A program made the position numbers and the translations under genes. 64,000 bases of DNA from CASPLG01 sp965120375 (GTDB lineage: Bacteria > Bacillota > Clostridia > Oscillospirales > Acutalibacteraceae), in contig CBCPMW010000013.1 in the NCBI GenBank assembly GCA_965120375.1, forward strand, positions 1 to 64,000, written 5' to 3'. This document shows, one piece after another, positions 45,219 through 54,783 of the stretch (positions within the stretch are counted from its first letter, which is position 1; every line of letters starts with the position of its first letter). The notes under the pieces are model-generated. The model saw nothing but the letters and a program-made list of their open reading frames with translations, did no database searches and was not told the DNA's origin.

Positions 45219-46544
45219 ATGAGAATCTATGATATTATCGAAAAGAAAAAGGATGGAAGAAGATTAGAAAAAGCCGAAATAGAATTTTTTATCAGCGAAT
45301 ATATAGAAGGAAAAGTTGCAGATTATCAAGCGTCAGCGTTACTTATGGCAATTTGTATAAATGGAATGAAAGATACAGAAACGCACGATCTTACGATGAG
45401 TATGCTGGGATCTGGTGAAAGAATTGATTTGTCTGATATTTCCGGAATAAAAGTTGATAAACATAGTAGTGGTGGAGTTGGAGATAAAACTAGCTTAGTA
45501 GTTTTACCTATAGTTTCGGCTTGTGGTGTTGTTGTGCCTAAAATGTCTGGAAAAGGACTTGGGTATACAGGTGGAACAATAGATAAGCTAGAATCTATTC
45601 CTGGAATAAAAACTTCACTTGCAAGAGAAGATTTTTTAAGCATACTAAAAGATGTGGGTTTTAGTATAACAACTCAGTCTGGGAATTTAGTTCCAGCAGA
45701 TAAAAAACTTTATGCTTTAAGAGATGTAACTGCTACTGTTGAAAGTATACCTTTAGTAGCGTCTAGTATTATGAGTAAAAAATTAGCTTTAGGATCTGAT
45801 TGTATACTCCTTGATGTAAAAAGTGGCAGTGGAGCGTTTATGAAAGATTTTGAGTCATCGGTTGGTTTAGCTGAAACAATGGTAAATATAGGAAATTTGT
45901 CCGGAAAAGAAACAATAGCTGTAATTACTAATATGGACACTCCACTCGGAAATGCAATCGGGAATTCAGTTGAAGTTATAGAAGCATGTGAAGTCTTAAA
46001 AGGAAGAGGACCTGATGATTTAAGGAAAGTCTCTATTTATTTAGCTGCAAATATGCTTTATTTGGCTGGGAAAGGAAGTATTAGCAAATGTAAAGGGATG
46101 GCTCTGAATGTGATAAAAAGTGGAGAAGCGTTTCTGAAATTAGAAGAAATGGTCAAAAGACAAAAGGGAGATATTTCAGCTCTCAGAAATTATGATGTTT
46201 TCCCTAAATCTAAGTTTTCTAAAAGTATTTTCTCGGACAAAAGTGGATATATAAACAAATTAGATGCAAGAGGATGTGGAGTTTCTTCTGTTATTTTAGG
46301 TGCTGGACGAGAACAAAAAGATTCTATCGTTGATTTTTCAGCTGGAATAGTTTTTAGCAAAAAGATAGGAGACTTTGTAAAGGAAGGAGAAGTAATCGCA
46401 GAAATTTATTCTAATTCTGAAGAAAAATTAAATTTCGGGGAGCAAAAGTTGAAAGAATCTATAAAAATAGGTGATATAAGGTATCCTACTTTGCCGCTAA
46501 TTCAAGCTAGAGTGACTAAAGAAGGAATTGAAAGGTTTATCTAA
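45219..46544 (+). CDS. pdp: Pyrimidine-nucleoside phosphorylase
   Basis: Splits uridine, thymidine or deoxyuridine with phosphate. KVDKHSSGGVGDKTSL, the phosphate-binding PKMSGKGLGYTGGT segment, LVPADKKLYALRD and the C-terminal barrel-sandwich part are conserved; 441 residues. The ATG follows AAGAGG by about 12 bases. A possible weak promoter (GGTATACTG near 45190) lies upstream, so it may be expressed both alone and with the importer. DeoB takes its sugar product. Confidence 0.93.
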   Translation: MRIYDIIEKKKDGRRLEKAEIEFFISEYIEGKVADYQASALLMAICINGMKDTETHDLTMSMLGSGERIDLSDISGIKVDKHSSGGVGDKTSLVVLPIVSACGVVVPKMSGKGLGYTGGTIDKLESIPGIKTSLAREDFLSILKDVGFSITTQSGNLVPADKKLYALRDVTATVESIPLVASSIMSKKLALGSDCILLDVKSGSGAFMKDFESSVGLAETMVNIGNLSGKETIAVITNMDTPLGNAIGNSVEVIEACEVLKGRGPDDLRKVSIYLAANMLYLAGKGSISKCKGMALNVIKSGEAFLKLEEMVKRQKGDISALRNYDVFPKSKFSKSIFSDKSGYINKLDARGCGVSSVILGAGREQKDSIVDFSAGIVFSKKIGDFVKEGEVIAEIYSNSEEKLNFGEQKLKESIKIGDIRYPTLPLIQARVTKEGIERFI

Positions 46545-46560
46545 AATTAAAAACAAAAAA

Positions 46561-46600
46561 AGAAAAAGTTCTATATTTTAGAACTTTTTCTTTTTTTTTA
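46561..46600. terminator. Bidirectional terminator between pdp and groEL
   Basis: Thirteen-bp stem (46561-46573 with 46579-46591), followed by T residues on the plus strand and preceded by A-rich sequence that gives a T run on the minus strand. It would end both convergent transcripts. Confidence 0.9.
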
Positions 46601-46637
46601 TCTCTTCACTTCTACCAAAAGAGTTTCATCAGAAATA

Positions 46638-48272
46638 CTAGTACATTCCACCCATACCTGGGTCACCTGGCATACCTGGAGCATTCGAAGGTGGCTCCTT
46701 TTTATCTGCAACTAGAGATTCTGTTGTAAGAACCATACTTGCAACTGAAGCAGCATTCTGAAGAGCTGACCTTGTAACTTTTGTCGGATCAACAATTCCA
46801 CTTGAAATCATATCGCCATAAGTATTGTCAGCCGCATTGTATCCATAACCTATTGTGTTTTTGTCAAGTATATTTTGTAGTATTACCGATCCTTCAAGCC
46901 CTGCATTTGCAGCGATTTGTCTTAGTGGTTCCTCTAAAGCTTTTAAAACAATTGAAGCTCCGGTTCTCTCATCTGATTCAGTAGAATCCACGACTTTCTG
47001 TACGTCACTAAGCGCGTTAATAAGTGCAATTCCACCTCCTGCAACAATACCCTCTTCTACAGCAGCTTTTGTCGCAGCTAAAGCATCTTCAATTCTCAGT
47101 TTCTGCTCTTTCATCTCAATTTCTGTAGCAGCCCCAACTTTTATTACGGCAACTCCACCAGAAAGTTTAGCGAGCCTTTCCTGAAGCTTCTCTCTATCAA
47201 ACTCAGAAGTTGTATCTTCAATTTGATTACGGATCTGAGAAATTCTAGCTTTAATTTCATTCTTATCTCCGGCTCCATCAACTATAATAGTTCTTTCTTT
47301 TTCGATTTTTACTTGATGTGCCCGTCCAAGTTGCTCAATTGTCGCATTTTTAAGCTCTAACCCCAGTTCTTCAGAGATAACTTCTCCACCAGTAAGTATA
47401 GCTATATCTCTCAACATTTCTTTCCTTCTATCTCCGAATCCAGGAGCTTTTACACCAACGCAAGTAAATGTACCGCGAAGTTTGTTTACTATAAGTGTTG
47501 CAAGAGCATCACCTTCGATATCTTCAGCAATTATAACCATTTTTTTACCGCTTTTCACAGCTTGCTCAAGCACAGGTAAAATTTCCTGGATACTCGAAAT
47601 CTTTTTATCTGTAATGAGCAAATAAGCATCATCTATGACAGCTTCCATTTTGTCGTTGTCGGTAACCATATAAGGAGAAACATATCCGCGATCAAACATC
47701 ATTCCCTCGACAACTTCTGAATATGTTTCAGCTGTTTTGGACTCTTCTACGGTTATAACTCCGTCAGATGTAACTTTTTCCATGGCTTCAGCTATTAGTT
47801 TACCTATAAATTCATTGTCGGCTGAAACTGTAGCTACCCTGGCTATGTCAGCGTTTCCGTCAACTTTTTTAGAGTTTCTTTTTACAGCGGCAACTGCAGC
47901 GTCAACTGCTTTTTGAATCCCTCTCTTCACAACCATTGGATTCGCCCCAGCAGCAACATTCTTCATACCTTCCCTTATCAAAGCCTGTGCTAAAAGTGTA
48001 GCAGTAGTTGTACCATCTCCAGCTACATCATTTGTTTTTGTCGACACTTCTTTAACAAGTTGAGCTCCCATATTTTCAAAAGGATTGTCAAGTTCAATTT
48101 CCTTCGCAATAGTTACACCGTCATTTGTTATAAGTGGTGCACCAAACTTTTTATCTAAAACTACATTCCTTCCCTTAGGTCCCAAAGTTATTTTTACTGT
48201 GTCAGCCAACTGGTTTATACCATTTAACAAGGCTTTTCTAGCTTCTTCACCATAAATAATTTCTTTTGCCAT
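46638..48272 (-). CDS. groEL: Chaperonin GroEL
   Basis: The 60-kDa double-ring ATP-dependent folding chamber. KITLGPKGRNVVLDKKFG, DGVTIAKEIELDNPFENMGAQ (two conserved apposed segments), GDGTTTAT and the Gly/Met-rich tail ending PGMGGMY are typical; 544 residues. It follows groES by 33 bases with GGAGGT as ribosome site, in the standard groES-groEL order under CIRCE. Confidence 0.98.
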   Translation of the reverse strand: MAKEIIYGEEARKALLNGINQLADTVKITLGPKGRNVVLDKKFGAPLITNDGVTIAKEIELDNPFENMGAQLVKEVSTKTNDVAGDGTTTATLLAQALIREGMKNVAAGANPMVVKRGIQKAVDAAVAAVKRNSKKVDGNADIARVATVSADNEFIGKLIAEAMEKVTSDGVITVEESKTAETYSEVVEGMMFDRGYVSPYMVTDNDKMEAVIDDAYLLITDKKISSIQEILPVLEQAVKSGKKMVIIAEDIEGDALATLIVNKLRGTFTCVGVKAPGFGDRRKEMLRDIAILTGGEVISEELGLELKNATIEQLGRAHQVKIEKERTIIVDGAGDKNEIKARISQIRNQIEDTTSEFDREKLQERLAKLSGGVAVIKVGAATEIEMKEQKLRIEDALAATKAAVEEGIVAGGGIALINALSDVQKVVDSTESDERTGASIVLKALEEPLRQIAANAGLEGSVILQNILDKNTIGYGYNAADNTYGDMISSGIVDPTKVTRSALQNAASVASMVLTTESLVADKKEPPSNAPGMPGDPGMGGMY

Positions 48273-48305
48273 TAAAAATTAAACCTCCAAATTTTAAAAT
48301 TTTTT

Positions 48306-48596
48306 CTAGCAAATCATTGCGAGAATATCAGCTTGCCTAATTATAAGTAGTTTTTGCCCACTTTGATCACTAATCTCTGTTCCCGCATATTTGTTAACAA
48401 GAACCTTATCACCTGGGTTTACATACATCTTAACTTCCTTACCATCAATCATTCCGCCCGGACCTCTCGCAATTACAGTTGAAATAACCGGCTGATCCTT
48501 AGAAGTAGTCGGCAATATAATTCCGTTTCTACTTGCCTCAGGCGTTTTTTCGATTTTTACGAGAACCTTGTCTAAAAGTGGTTGAATAGCATTCAT
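48306..48596 (-). CDS. groES: Co-chaperonin GroES
   Basis: A 96-residue heptameric lid of GroEL. LLDKVLVKIEKTPEASRNGI, the mobile loop (ILPTTSKDQPVIST), KVLVNKYAGTEI and the final IIRQADILAM strand are present. AAGGAGGT precedes the ATG. First gene of the stress-controlled operon. Confidence 0.97.
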   Translation of the reverse strand: MNAIQPLLDKVLVKIEKTPEASRNGIILPTTSKDQPVISTVIARGPGGMIDGKEVKMYVNPGDKVLVNKYAGTEISDQSGQKLLIIRQADILAMIC

Positions 48597-48620
48597 AACG
48601 ATAAAACCTCCTTACTATTT

Positions 48621-48647
48621 TTAGCACTCAGTGCAATCGAGTGCCAG
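48621..48647 (-). promoter_or_regulatory. CIRCE operator (HrcA site) of groESL
   Basis: Inverted repeat TTAGCACTC - nine bases - GAGTGCCAG on the plus strand (48621-48629 and 48639-48647), matching CIRCE except at two of the last three bases. It overlaps the expected transcription start, as in other groESL operons controlled by HrcA. Confidence 0.92.
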
Positions 48648-48652
48648 GATAT

Positions 48653-48681
48653 ATTTTAATCCCTTTTTTTATAAAAATCAA
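48653..48681 (-). promoter_or_regulatory. Sigma-A promoter of groESL
   Basis: Minus-strand TTGATT (48676-48681) and TAAAAT (48653-48658) with a 17-base spacer, immediately upstream of CIRCE. Confidence 0.8.
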
Positions 48682-48714
48682 GGGGTATTTTTAGTTTTGA
48701 AAAATATTTACAAT

Positions 48715-49806
48715 TTATTTACATAATTCACTGTAAGCAATGACTCCTCCTCCAATTACATAATCTCCACTATAAAAAACAGCAGATTGACCGGAAGATG
48801 TTATTTTTTGTTTTTCAAGAAATTCAACCTTTATTTTGTCATTTTCAATTGGTTCTAAAACTGCATCTACAGCTGGTGATTGATGTCTTATTTTAACTTT
48901 TGATTCTGTTTTTTTTTCAAGTTTTTGAACCATTATCATATTCAGATTTTCAACTATTATCGTTTTTATATACCTTTGGGATTCACAAGAAAGGGTAATT
49001 GTGTTATTTTCATGCTCTATTTTTGTAACATACATATGTTTACCTAAAGCAATTCCAAGTCCTCGACGCTGACCCAAAGTATATCGAGCAATCCCCTTGT
49101 GCATACCTAAATAGTTTCCATTCACATCGACAAATTTCCCGGGAGTAAATCTCCTTTTAGTATAATTTTCAATAAATTCTGCATAATTATTGTTTTTTAC
49201 AAAACATATCTCTTGACTATCAGGTTTTGAGGCAACATGTAAGTTGTTTTTTTCTGCTATTTCTCGAATTTGATTTTTTTCTAGATTTCCAAGTGGAAAT
49301 AAAATTTTTGGAAGTTGATCTTGAGTTAAATTATATAAAACATAGGTTTGATCTTTGCTAGATTGTGATTTTTTTAGTAAAAATCTTTTTGTTTTTTCTG
49401 AATATTCTATATTTGCATAATGTCCCGTAGCTATGTAATCAAATCCAAGTTCATTTGCTCGTCTTAGCATTACGTTGAATTTTATATGTTTATTGCAATC
49501 TATACAAGGATTAGGAGTTTTACCCTCTAAATATTGATTTACAAAATTATCTATGACATTTTTTTTAAACACTTCAGTAAAATTCATAACAAGGTGATCG
49601 ATTCCTAATTTGTAAGCAACCCTTCTTGCATCTGAAACATCGTCTATAGAACAACAAACTTTTCTAGAGCTACAGTTATCATCATATTCATCAGGGCAAA
49701 GTTTTAGAGTAAGCCCCGTAACGTCGTAACCTTTCTCTAGTAAGAGCATCGCAGCTACGGAGCTATCAACTCCTCCGCTCATTCCAAGTAAAACTTTTTT
49801 TTTCAT
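48715..49806 (-). CDS. mnmA: tRNA-specific 2-thiouridylase MnmA
   Basis: Adds the 2-thio group to U34 of Lys, Glu and Gln tRNAs. The PP-loop SGGVDSS (residues 10-16), catalytic Cys101 in NPCIDCN, the second Cys201 in SQEICF, and TLGQRRGLGIALG are in place; 363 residues. ATG 49804-49806 is preceded by GGAAGG at about 11 bases. It is divergent from nrdR and ends just before the groESL promoter. Confidence 0.95.
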   Translation of the reverse strand: MKKKVLLGMSGGVDSSVAAMLLLEKGYDVTGLTLKLCPDEYDDNCSSRKVCCSIDDVSDARRVAYKLGIDHLVMNFTEVFKKNVIDNFVNQYLEGKTPNPCIDCNKHIKFNVMLRRANELGFDYIATGHYANIEYSEKTKRFLLKKSQSSKDQTYVLYNLTQDQLPKILFPLGNLEKNQIREIAEKNNLHVASKPDSQEICFVKNNNYAEFIENYTKRRFTPGKFVDVNGNYLGMHKGIARYTLGQRRGLGIALGKHMYVTKIEHENNTITLSCESQRYIKTIIVENLNMIMVQKLEKKTESKVKIRHQSPAVDAVLEPIENDKIKVEFLEKQKITSSGQSAVFYSGDYVIGGGVIAYSELCK

Positions 49807-49846
49807 AAATTCTATTTACCTTCCTGTTTCAGCAGTATTTGTATCA

Positions 49847-49876
49847 ATTATCGCCTAATTTTGCATATTAAGTCAA
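49847..49876 (-). promoter_or_regulatory. Sigma-A-type promoter for mnmA
   Basis: Minus-strand TTGACT (49871-49876) and GATAAT (49847-49852), 18 bases apart. Confidence 0.6.
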
Positions 49877-49978
49877 GAGAATATATCACAAATGTGTAGT
49901 TTAAGTATTTACATTGACTATTTTATTTGTTAATATAAGCTACAGCTAGATAAACTTAAATTTACGGGTGAGAGAAAT

Positions 49979-50440
49979 TTGAGATGTCCTTATTGCAATT
50001 TAGATGATAGCCGGGTAGTAGAGTCGCGTTCTGCAGATTCAGGAAAAAGAATAAGACGTAGGAGAGAATGTACAAAGTGTTTAAGAAGATTTACAACATT
50101 TGAAACTATCGAGATAGAACCACTTTTTGTGATAAAAAAAGACGGATCGCGCGAAATTTTTGACAGAAAAAAGATTTTTAATGGACTTCTTAGGGCCTGC
50201 GAAAAAAGGCCAATTCCAGTAGAAAAAATTGAAAAAATAGTGGATAAAGTGGATTCAAATCTTCAAAATTTGCTAGAAAAAGAAGTTGAGTCAGATTATA
50301 TAGGAGAGCGTGTTATGCAGGCTTTAAAAGAACTTGACGAAGTTGCCTACATAAGATTTGCTTCAATCTATAGACAGTTTAAGGATGTAAATACCTTTAT
50401 GGACGAAGCAAGAAAACTTATAAAACAGGCTAAATTTTAA
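49979..50440 (+). CDS. nrdR: Transcriptional repressor NrdR
   Basis: Represses ribonucleotide reductase genes when dATP is bound. A four-Cys zinc ribbon (CPYC at residues 3-6, CTKC at about 31-34) is followed by an ATP-cone domain (FVIKKDGSREIFDRKKIFNG). 153 residues is standard. TTG 49979 starts it, after GGTGAGAG. No NrdR box was sought successfully in the window, and no nrd gene is present. glnN follows 20 bases downstream. Confidence 0.95.
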   Translation: MRCPYCNLDDSRVVESRSADSGKRIRRRRECTKCLRRFTTFETIEIEPLFVIKKDGSREIFDRKKIFNGLLRACEKRPIPVEKIEKIVDKVDSNLQNLLEKEVESDYIGERVMQALKELDEVAYIRFASIYRQFKDVNTFMDEARKLIKQAKF

Positions 50441-50460
50441 TTTTGGAGATGTGATAAAGC

Positions 50461-52566
50461 TTGTATAGTGAGAAAAATCGAAATATTTTAAATTTTTTTG
50501 GAGACATGGTTTTTAATGATAATTCAATGAAGGAAAGACTTGCCAAAGAAATTTACGATTCTTTTAGAAAATCAGTTAATAATTTTAGTGTTCTTAGTGA
50601 TGAAGTGGCTGAAGCGATAGCACTTGCTATGAAAGAATGGGCTATAGAAAAAGGAGCAACTCATTTTACTCATTGGTTCCAGCCGATGACAGGAATAACA
50701 GCAGAAAAACATGATAGTTTTGTTAGTTTTGATAAAAATGGAAAAATGATTATGGATTTTTCAGGGAAGGAACTAATAAAAGGAGAACCGGATGCTTCAA
50801 GTTTTCCTTCTGGGGGGTTAAGAGCTACATTTGAAGCAAGGGGATATACAGCTTGGGACCCTACTTCGTATGCATTTATAAAAGACGATACACTATGTAT
50901 TCCGACTGTTTTTTGCTCTTATGGTGGAGAAGTACTTGATAAAAAAACTCCACTTTTAAGATCTATAAGAGAGCTAAATAATCAAGCTCTTAGAATTTTG
51001 AGACTATTCGGTATAGATGACGCAAAACAAGTTTTTGCAACGGTTGGGGCTGAACAAGAATATTTTTTGATAGATAAGAAAGAAGCTCAAAAAAGAAAAG
51101 ATTTAATTTATTGTGGTAGAACTTTGTATGGAGCTAAGCCAGCAAAAGGGCAAGATATAAGTGATCATTATTTTGGTTCCTTAAGGCCTAGAGTTTCTGA
51201 ATTTATGAAAGATTTAAATTTTGAACTTTGGCGTTTAGGAGTTCCAGTCAAAACAAAGCACAATGAGGTAGCTCCCGCTCAGCATGAACTTGCTCAAATT
51301 TATACACATGCAAACACAGCAACTGATCAAAATCAAATTACAATGGAAGTGCTAAAACTTGTTGCTGAAAGGCATGGTATGGTTTGCCTTCTGCATGAAA
51401 AACCGTTTTCCGGAATAAATGGAAGTGGAAAACATAATAACTGGTCTCTTCAGACTGATACAGGAATAAATCTTTTAGAACCGGGGGATTCCCCATTTGA
51501 AAACGCTCAATTTTTGTTGTTTTTTTGTGCAGTAATAAAAGGAGTCGATAAATATCCGGAACTTTTAAGAATTTCTGCTTCAAGTGCTGGGAATGATCAT
51601 AGACTTGGTGGTCAGGAAGCTCCGCCGGCTACTATATCTGTTTTTATTGGTCAAGAACTTATGGAAGTACTAAAATCTATTGAGGAAGGAGGTGTTTATG
51701 GTGGCAGTAAAAAGTGTGTTTTTGAAACAGGAATAGATATTTTGCCTAAATTCACTAAAGATACTACGGACAGGAATAGAACTTCTCCGTTTGCTTTTAC
51801 TGGGAATAAATTTGAATTTCGTATGGTAGGATCGAGTGAATCTATAGCTTCTGCAAACACAGTCTTAAACACTATAGTTGCAGATGAGCTTGAGTATTTT
51901 GCTACAAGGTTAGAAAATTGTGACGATTTTCGATCGGAATTAAATAGAATTATTGCAGAAACTGTAAAATTACATAAAAGGGTAATATTCGACGGAAATA
52001 ATTATTCTAAAGAATGGGAAAAGGAAGCAAAAAAGAGAGGGCTTCCAAATTTAAGAACGATGGCAGATGCAGTTCTTTGTTATTTAGACGAAAAAAACAT
52101 CGATTTACTAAAAAGGCGAAATATCCTTTCTGAAAAGGAAATAAGATCTCGTTGTGATATCCAACTTGAAAATTATCTAAAAATTTTAATTACAGAAGCA
52201 TCTGTAATGATTGAAATGGCGGTAAAAGAAATCGTTCCGTCTGTCATAAAATATATGAAGCATGTTTCAGAATCTATAAACGAGCAAAAAAAGGCCGTAT
52301 CAAGTTTAGATACAGCTGTTTTAGAAAATTTAGTTTGTAAACTTTCTTCAATAATGAAGGGAATAGACATCAATCTAAACGATCTAAAACAGATAATTGA
52401 AAACAAACCTTCTAAAGAAGATAGGTACCAGATAGTGAAATACTGCAAAGAAGAACTTGTTCCAGGGATGATAAAATTAAGAGCTTCAGTTGACAGTGCA
52501 GAGATAAATATGTCTTCGGAGTATTGGCCGTATCCTGATTACGGAAAACTTCTGTTTAGTGTCTGA
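50461..52566 (+). CDS. glnN: Type III glutamine synthetase
   Basis: A large GSIII enzyme (701 residues) making glutamine from glutamate and ammonia. HFTHWFQPMTGITAEKHDSF, GAEQEYFLID, KTKHNEVAPAQHELAQIY and HNNWSLQTDTG are diagnostic of GSIII, common in Bacteroidetes, cyanobacteria and Clostridia. TTG 50461 lies 12 bases after GGAG. Downstream on the same strand, beyond a convergent kinase, lies glutamate dehydrogenase, so the pair covers ammonia assimilation. Confidence 0.95.
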   Translation: MYSEKNRNILNFFGDMVFNDNSMKERLAKEIYDSFRKSVNNFSVLSDEVAEAIALAMKEWAIEKGATHFTHWFQPMTGITAEKHDSFVSFDKNGKMIMDFSGKELIKGEPDASSFPSGGLRATFEARGYTAWDPTSYAFIKDDTLCIPTVFCSYGGEVLDKKTPLLRSIRELNNQALRILRLFGIDDAKQVFATVGAEQEYFLIDKKEAQKRKDLIYCGRTLYGAKPAKGQDISDHYFGSLRPRVSEFMKDLNFELWRLGVPVKTKHNEVAPAQHELAQIYTHANTATDQNQITMEVLKLVAERHGMVCLLHEKPFSGINGSGKHNNWSLQTDTGINLLEPGDSPFENAQFLLFFCAVIKGVDKYPELLRISASSAGNDHRLGGQEAPPATISVFIGQELMEVLKSIEEGGVYGGSKKCVFETGIDILPKFTKDTTDRNRTSPFAFTGNKFEFRMVGSSESIASANTVLNTIVADELEYFATRLENCDDFRSELNRIIAETVKLHKRVIFDGNNYSKEWEKEAKKRGLPNLRTMADAVLCYLDEKNIDLLKRRNILSEKEIRSRCDIQLENYLKILITEASVMIEMAVKEIVPSVIKYMKHVSESINEQKKAVSSLDTAVLENLVCKLSSIMKGIDINLNDLKQIIENKPSKEDRYQIVKYCKEELVPGMIKLRASVDSAEINMSSEYWPYPDYGKLLFSV

Positions 52567-52592
52567 TATTTGCTCTAAAATTTTTTTTGTTT

Positions 52593-53312
52593 TTACTTAG
52601 TTGTTTTATTTTTGTCGAATGGGATTTTTATCTCAGTAAAGAACACATTCTTGTGCGCAATTGCATGAATTTCTCCTTTATACTTGTTTACAATGGAATT
52701 TATGCTTTTTAAGCCATATCCACTGATTAACTTTCTTGAACTTTTACTGGAAGAATTACTTAAAAATGGGTTTTCTGCTATTATGTTTAGGAAATCCTTG
52801 ATGCATGAGATTTCAAAATTTATAAATCTTTTTTCAACATCTGGAATTTTGCTACATGATTTTATAGCATTGTCGAGTATATTTCCAACTAATCTACAGA
52901 ATTCTTCGTCATCTATGCTTATTTTTTGGTCTATTTTTATATGATAGCTTAGTTTTATTTTGCTTTTTTCCATTATCGGTTTTTTGATTTTTAGAATATT
53001 TTTTATTAGAAAGTCATTTTGCGTGTCAGATAGAGTAAGGTCTATTTCATGAAGTTTTTCACATATTCTTAAAAGCTTTTCCCTAGATTTTTCGTAGTTT
53101 TTTGTTTCCATGTATCCTAGGACTGGAAAAAGTAAATTTTTTAAGTCATGTACAAAAATTAATAAATTTTCATTTTTTGCTTTTAAATTGATGCTATCAT
53201 AACTCGAATATCCTAAGCGTCTAGACTGAAAAGTGTCTATATTTTTTGGGTATTTAAGGTAGTGTTTGTGTTGGTTTTCTTTTACAAAACTAAAATTGTT
53301 GAACGTTTTCAC
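52593..53312 (-). CDS. Soluble orphan sensor histidine kinase (SpoOB/AgrC-type GHKL)
   Basis: 239 residues with no membrane helix or sensor domain. VHDLKNLLFP (His55) is the phosphoacceptor helix of the SpoOB/AgrC-type class; GNILDNAIKSC (about 146-156) is the N box and GYGLKSI the G box of a GHKL ATPase, though the usual intermediate DxGxG segment is replaced by AENPF. No response regulator is nearby. GTG 53310-53312 follows AAGGAG by nine bases. It might feed Spo0A or interact directly with another kinase, as Spo0B does, but no such link is visible. Confidence 0.75.
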   Translation of the reverse strand: MKTFNNFSFVKENQHKHYLKYPKNIDTFQSRRLGYSSYDSINLKAKNENLLIFVHDLKNLLFPVLGYMETKNYEKSREKLLRICEKLHEIDLTLSDTQNDFLIKNILKIKKPIMEKSKIKLSYHIKIDQKISIDDEEFCRLVGNILDNAIKSCSKIPDVEKRFINFEISCIKDFLNIIAENPFLSNSSSKSSRKLISGYGLKSINSIVNKYKGEIHAIAHKNVFFTEIKIPFDKNKTTK

Positions 53313-53347
53313 GTTACATGTCTCCTTGCAAATAAATTGATTTAAAT

Positions 53348-53366
53348 TTGTGAATATTTTTCACAA
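53348..53366. promoter_or_regulatory. Palindrome between the kinase and gdhA
   Basis: TTGTGAA - five bases - TTCACAA, a perfect inverted repeat in the divergent gap. It resembles a Rex (NADH-sensing) site, but Rex sites have a four-base spacer. It probably binds a dimeric regulator of one or both genes. A -10-like TAATAT lies downstream for gdhA. Confidence 0.5.
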
Positions 53367-53438
53367 TCACATGATAACACATAATATTTCAAAAATCTAC
53401 AAAAAAATATTTTTTTAAAATATATTTTGGAGGTAAAA

Positions 53439-54770
53439 ATGTCTTACGCTAAAGATCAAATAGAAAATTTAATTAAATTAAATCCGAATGAACCTGAATT
53501 TCATCAGGCAGCAACTGAAATTCTCTTGTCGGTAGATGATTTTTTAGAGAATAATCCTATATACAGAAAAAAACGGATTTTAGAAAGAATAACAGAGCCC
53601 GACAGACAAATAAAATTTAGAGTTGCTTGGCGAGACGATAAGGGAAAAGTTCAGGTAAACCGTGGGTACAGAGTCCAATTCAATAATTCGATTGGACCAT
53701 ATAAAGGGGGATTAAGGTTTCATCCAAGTGTGAATTTAAGTGTAATGAAATTTTTGGGATTTGAGCAGATATTTAAAAATGCACTGACAGGGCTTCCAAT
53801 AGGAGGTGGAAAGGGTGGAAGTGACTTTGATCCAAAAGGTAAAAGTGATAACGAAATTATGTCTTTTTGCCAAAGTTTTACAAATGAACTTTTCAGACAT
53901 ATTGGAGAAGATACGGACGTTCCGGCTGGAGACATAGGCGTTGGAGCGACTGAAATTGGCTATATATTTGGCCAATATAAAAAAATAAAAAATTCTTATA
54001 CTGGAGTCTTTACAGGAAAAGGACTAGGATTTGGAGGATCACTTGTTCGTAAAGAGGCAACAGGGTACGGACTTCTGTACATTACTGAGCAGCTTTTAAA
54101 CTATGTTAAAAAAGATTTTTACAATATGAGAGTTTCGATTTCAGGATCTGGGAATGTGGCAATATATGCAGCTGAAAAAGCAATTTTACTCGGAGCGAAG
54201 GTTGTGACAATGTCAGATTCAACAGGATGGATTTATGAAGAAGATGGGATAGACTTAAATATCATAAAAGAAATAAAAGAAGTAAAGAAAGAGCGACTAA
54301 AATCTTATACTGAGTATAATAAAAATGCTAAATATTATGAGGGAAAATTTGATTGGTCAGTGCCTTGTGATCTAGCTTTACCTTGTGCTACTCAGAATGA
54401 ACTTGACTTAAATGGGGTAAAAAATCTGGTTAAAAGTAAAGTTATAGCTGTAGCTGAAGGTGCAAATATGCCGACAACTCCAGATGCAATAGACTTTTTA
54501 TTGGAGCAAAAGGTAGCATTTATTCCAGGTAAAGCTTCAAATGCAGGAGGAGTAAGTGTTTCAGTTTTAGAAATGAGTCAAAACAGTCTGAAAATGTACT
54601 GGAGTAAAGATGAGGTGGATCTTAAATTAAAAGAAATAATGAAAAGCATTTTTGATTTAATTTTAAATACTTCAGAGGAAAACGGATGTAAAGGGAACTT
54701 TGTAAGAGGGGCAAACATAGCCGGATTCAAAAAAGTTGCTGATGCAATGATAGCCCAAGGAGTAGTTTAA
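53439..54770 (+). CDS. gdhA: NADP-type glutamate dehydrogenase
   Basis: Interconverts 2-oxoglutarate plus ammonia and glutamate. RVQFNNSIGPYKGGLRFHPS, LPIGGGKGGSDFDPKGKSD (catalytic Lys region), PAGDIGVGATEIGY and the Rossmann motif ISGSGNVA are present. ATG 53439 follows GGAGG by five bases; 443 residues. The 'GGGKGGSDFDPKG' type belongs to the hexameric, usually biosynthetic group. It converges on sigG with 13 bases between stops. Confidence 0.95.
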   Translation: MSYAKDQIENLIKLNPNEPEFHQAATEILLSVDDFLENNPIYRKKRILERITEPDRQIKFRVAWRDDKGKVQVNRGYRVQFNNSIGPYKGGLRFHPSVNLSVMKFLGFEQIFKNALTGLPIGGGKGGSDFDPKGKSDNEIMSFCQSFTNELFRHIGEDTDVPAGDIGVGATEIGYIFGQYKKIKNSYTGVFTGKGLGFGGSLVRKEATGYGLLYITEQLLNYVKKDFYNMRVSISGSGNVAIYAAEKAILLGAKVVTMSDSTGWIYEEDGIDLNIIKEIKEVKKERLKSYTEYNKNAKYYEGKFDWSVPCDLALPCATQNELDLNGVKNLVKSKVIAVAEGANMPTTPDAIDFLLEQKVAFIPGKASNAGGVSVSVLEMSQNSLKMYWSKDEVDLKLKEIMKSIFDLILNTSEENGCKGNFVRGANIAGFKKVADAMIAQGVV

Positions 54771-54783
54771 TCAAATTTTTGAA

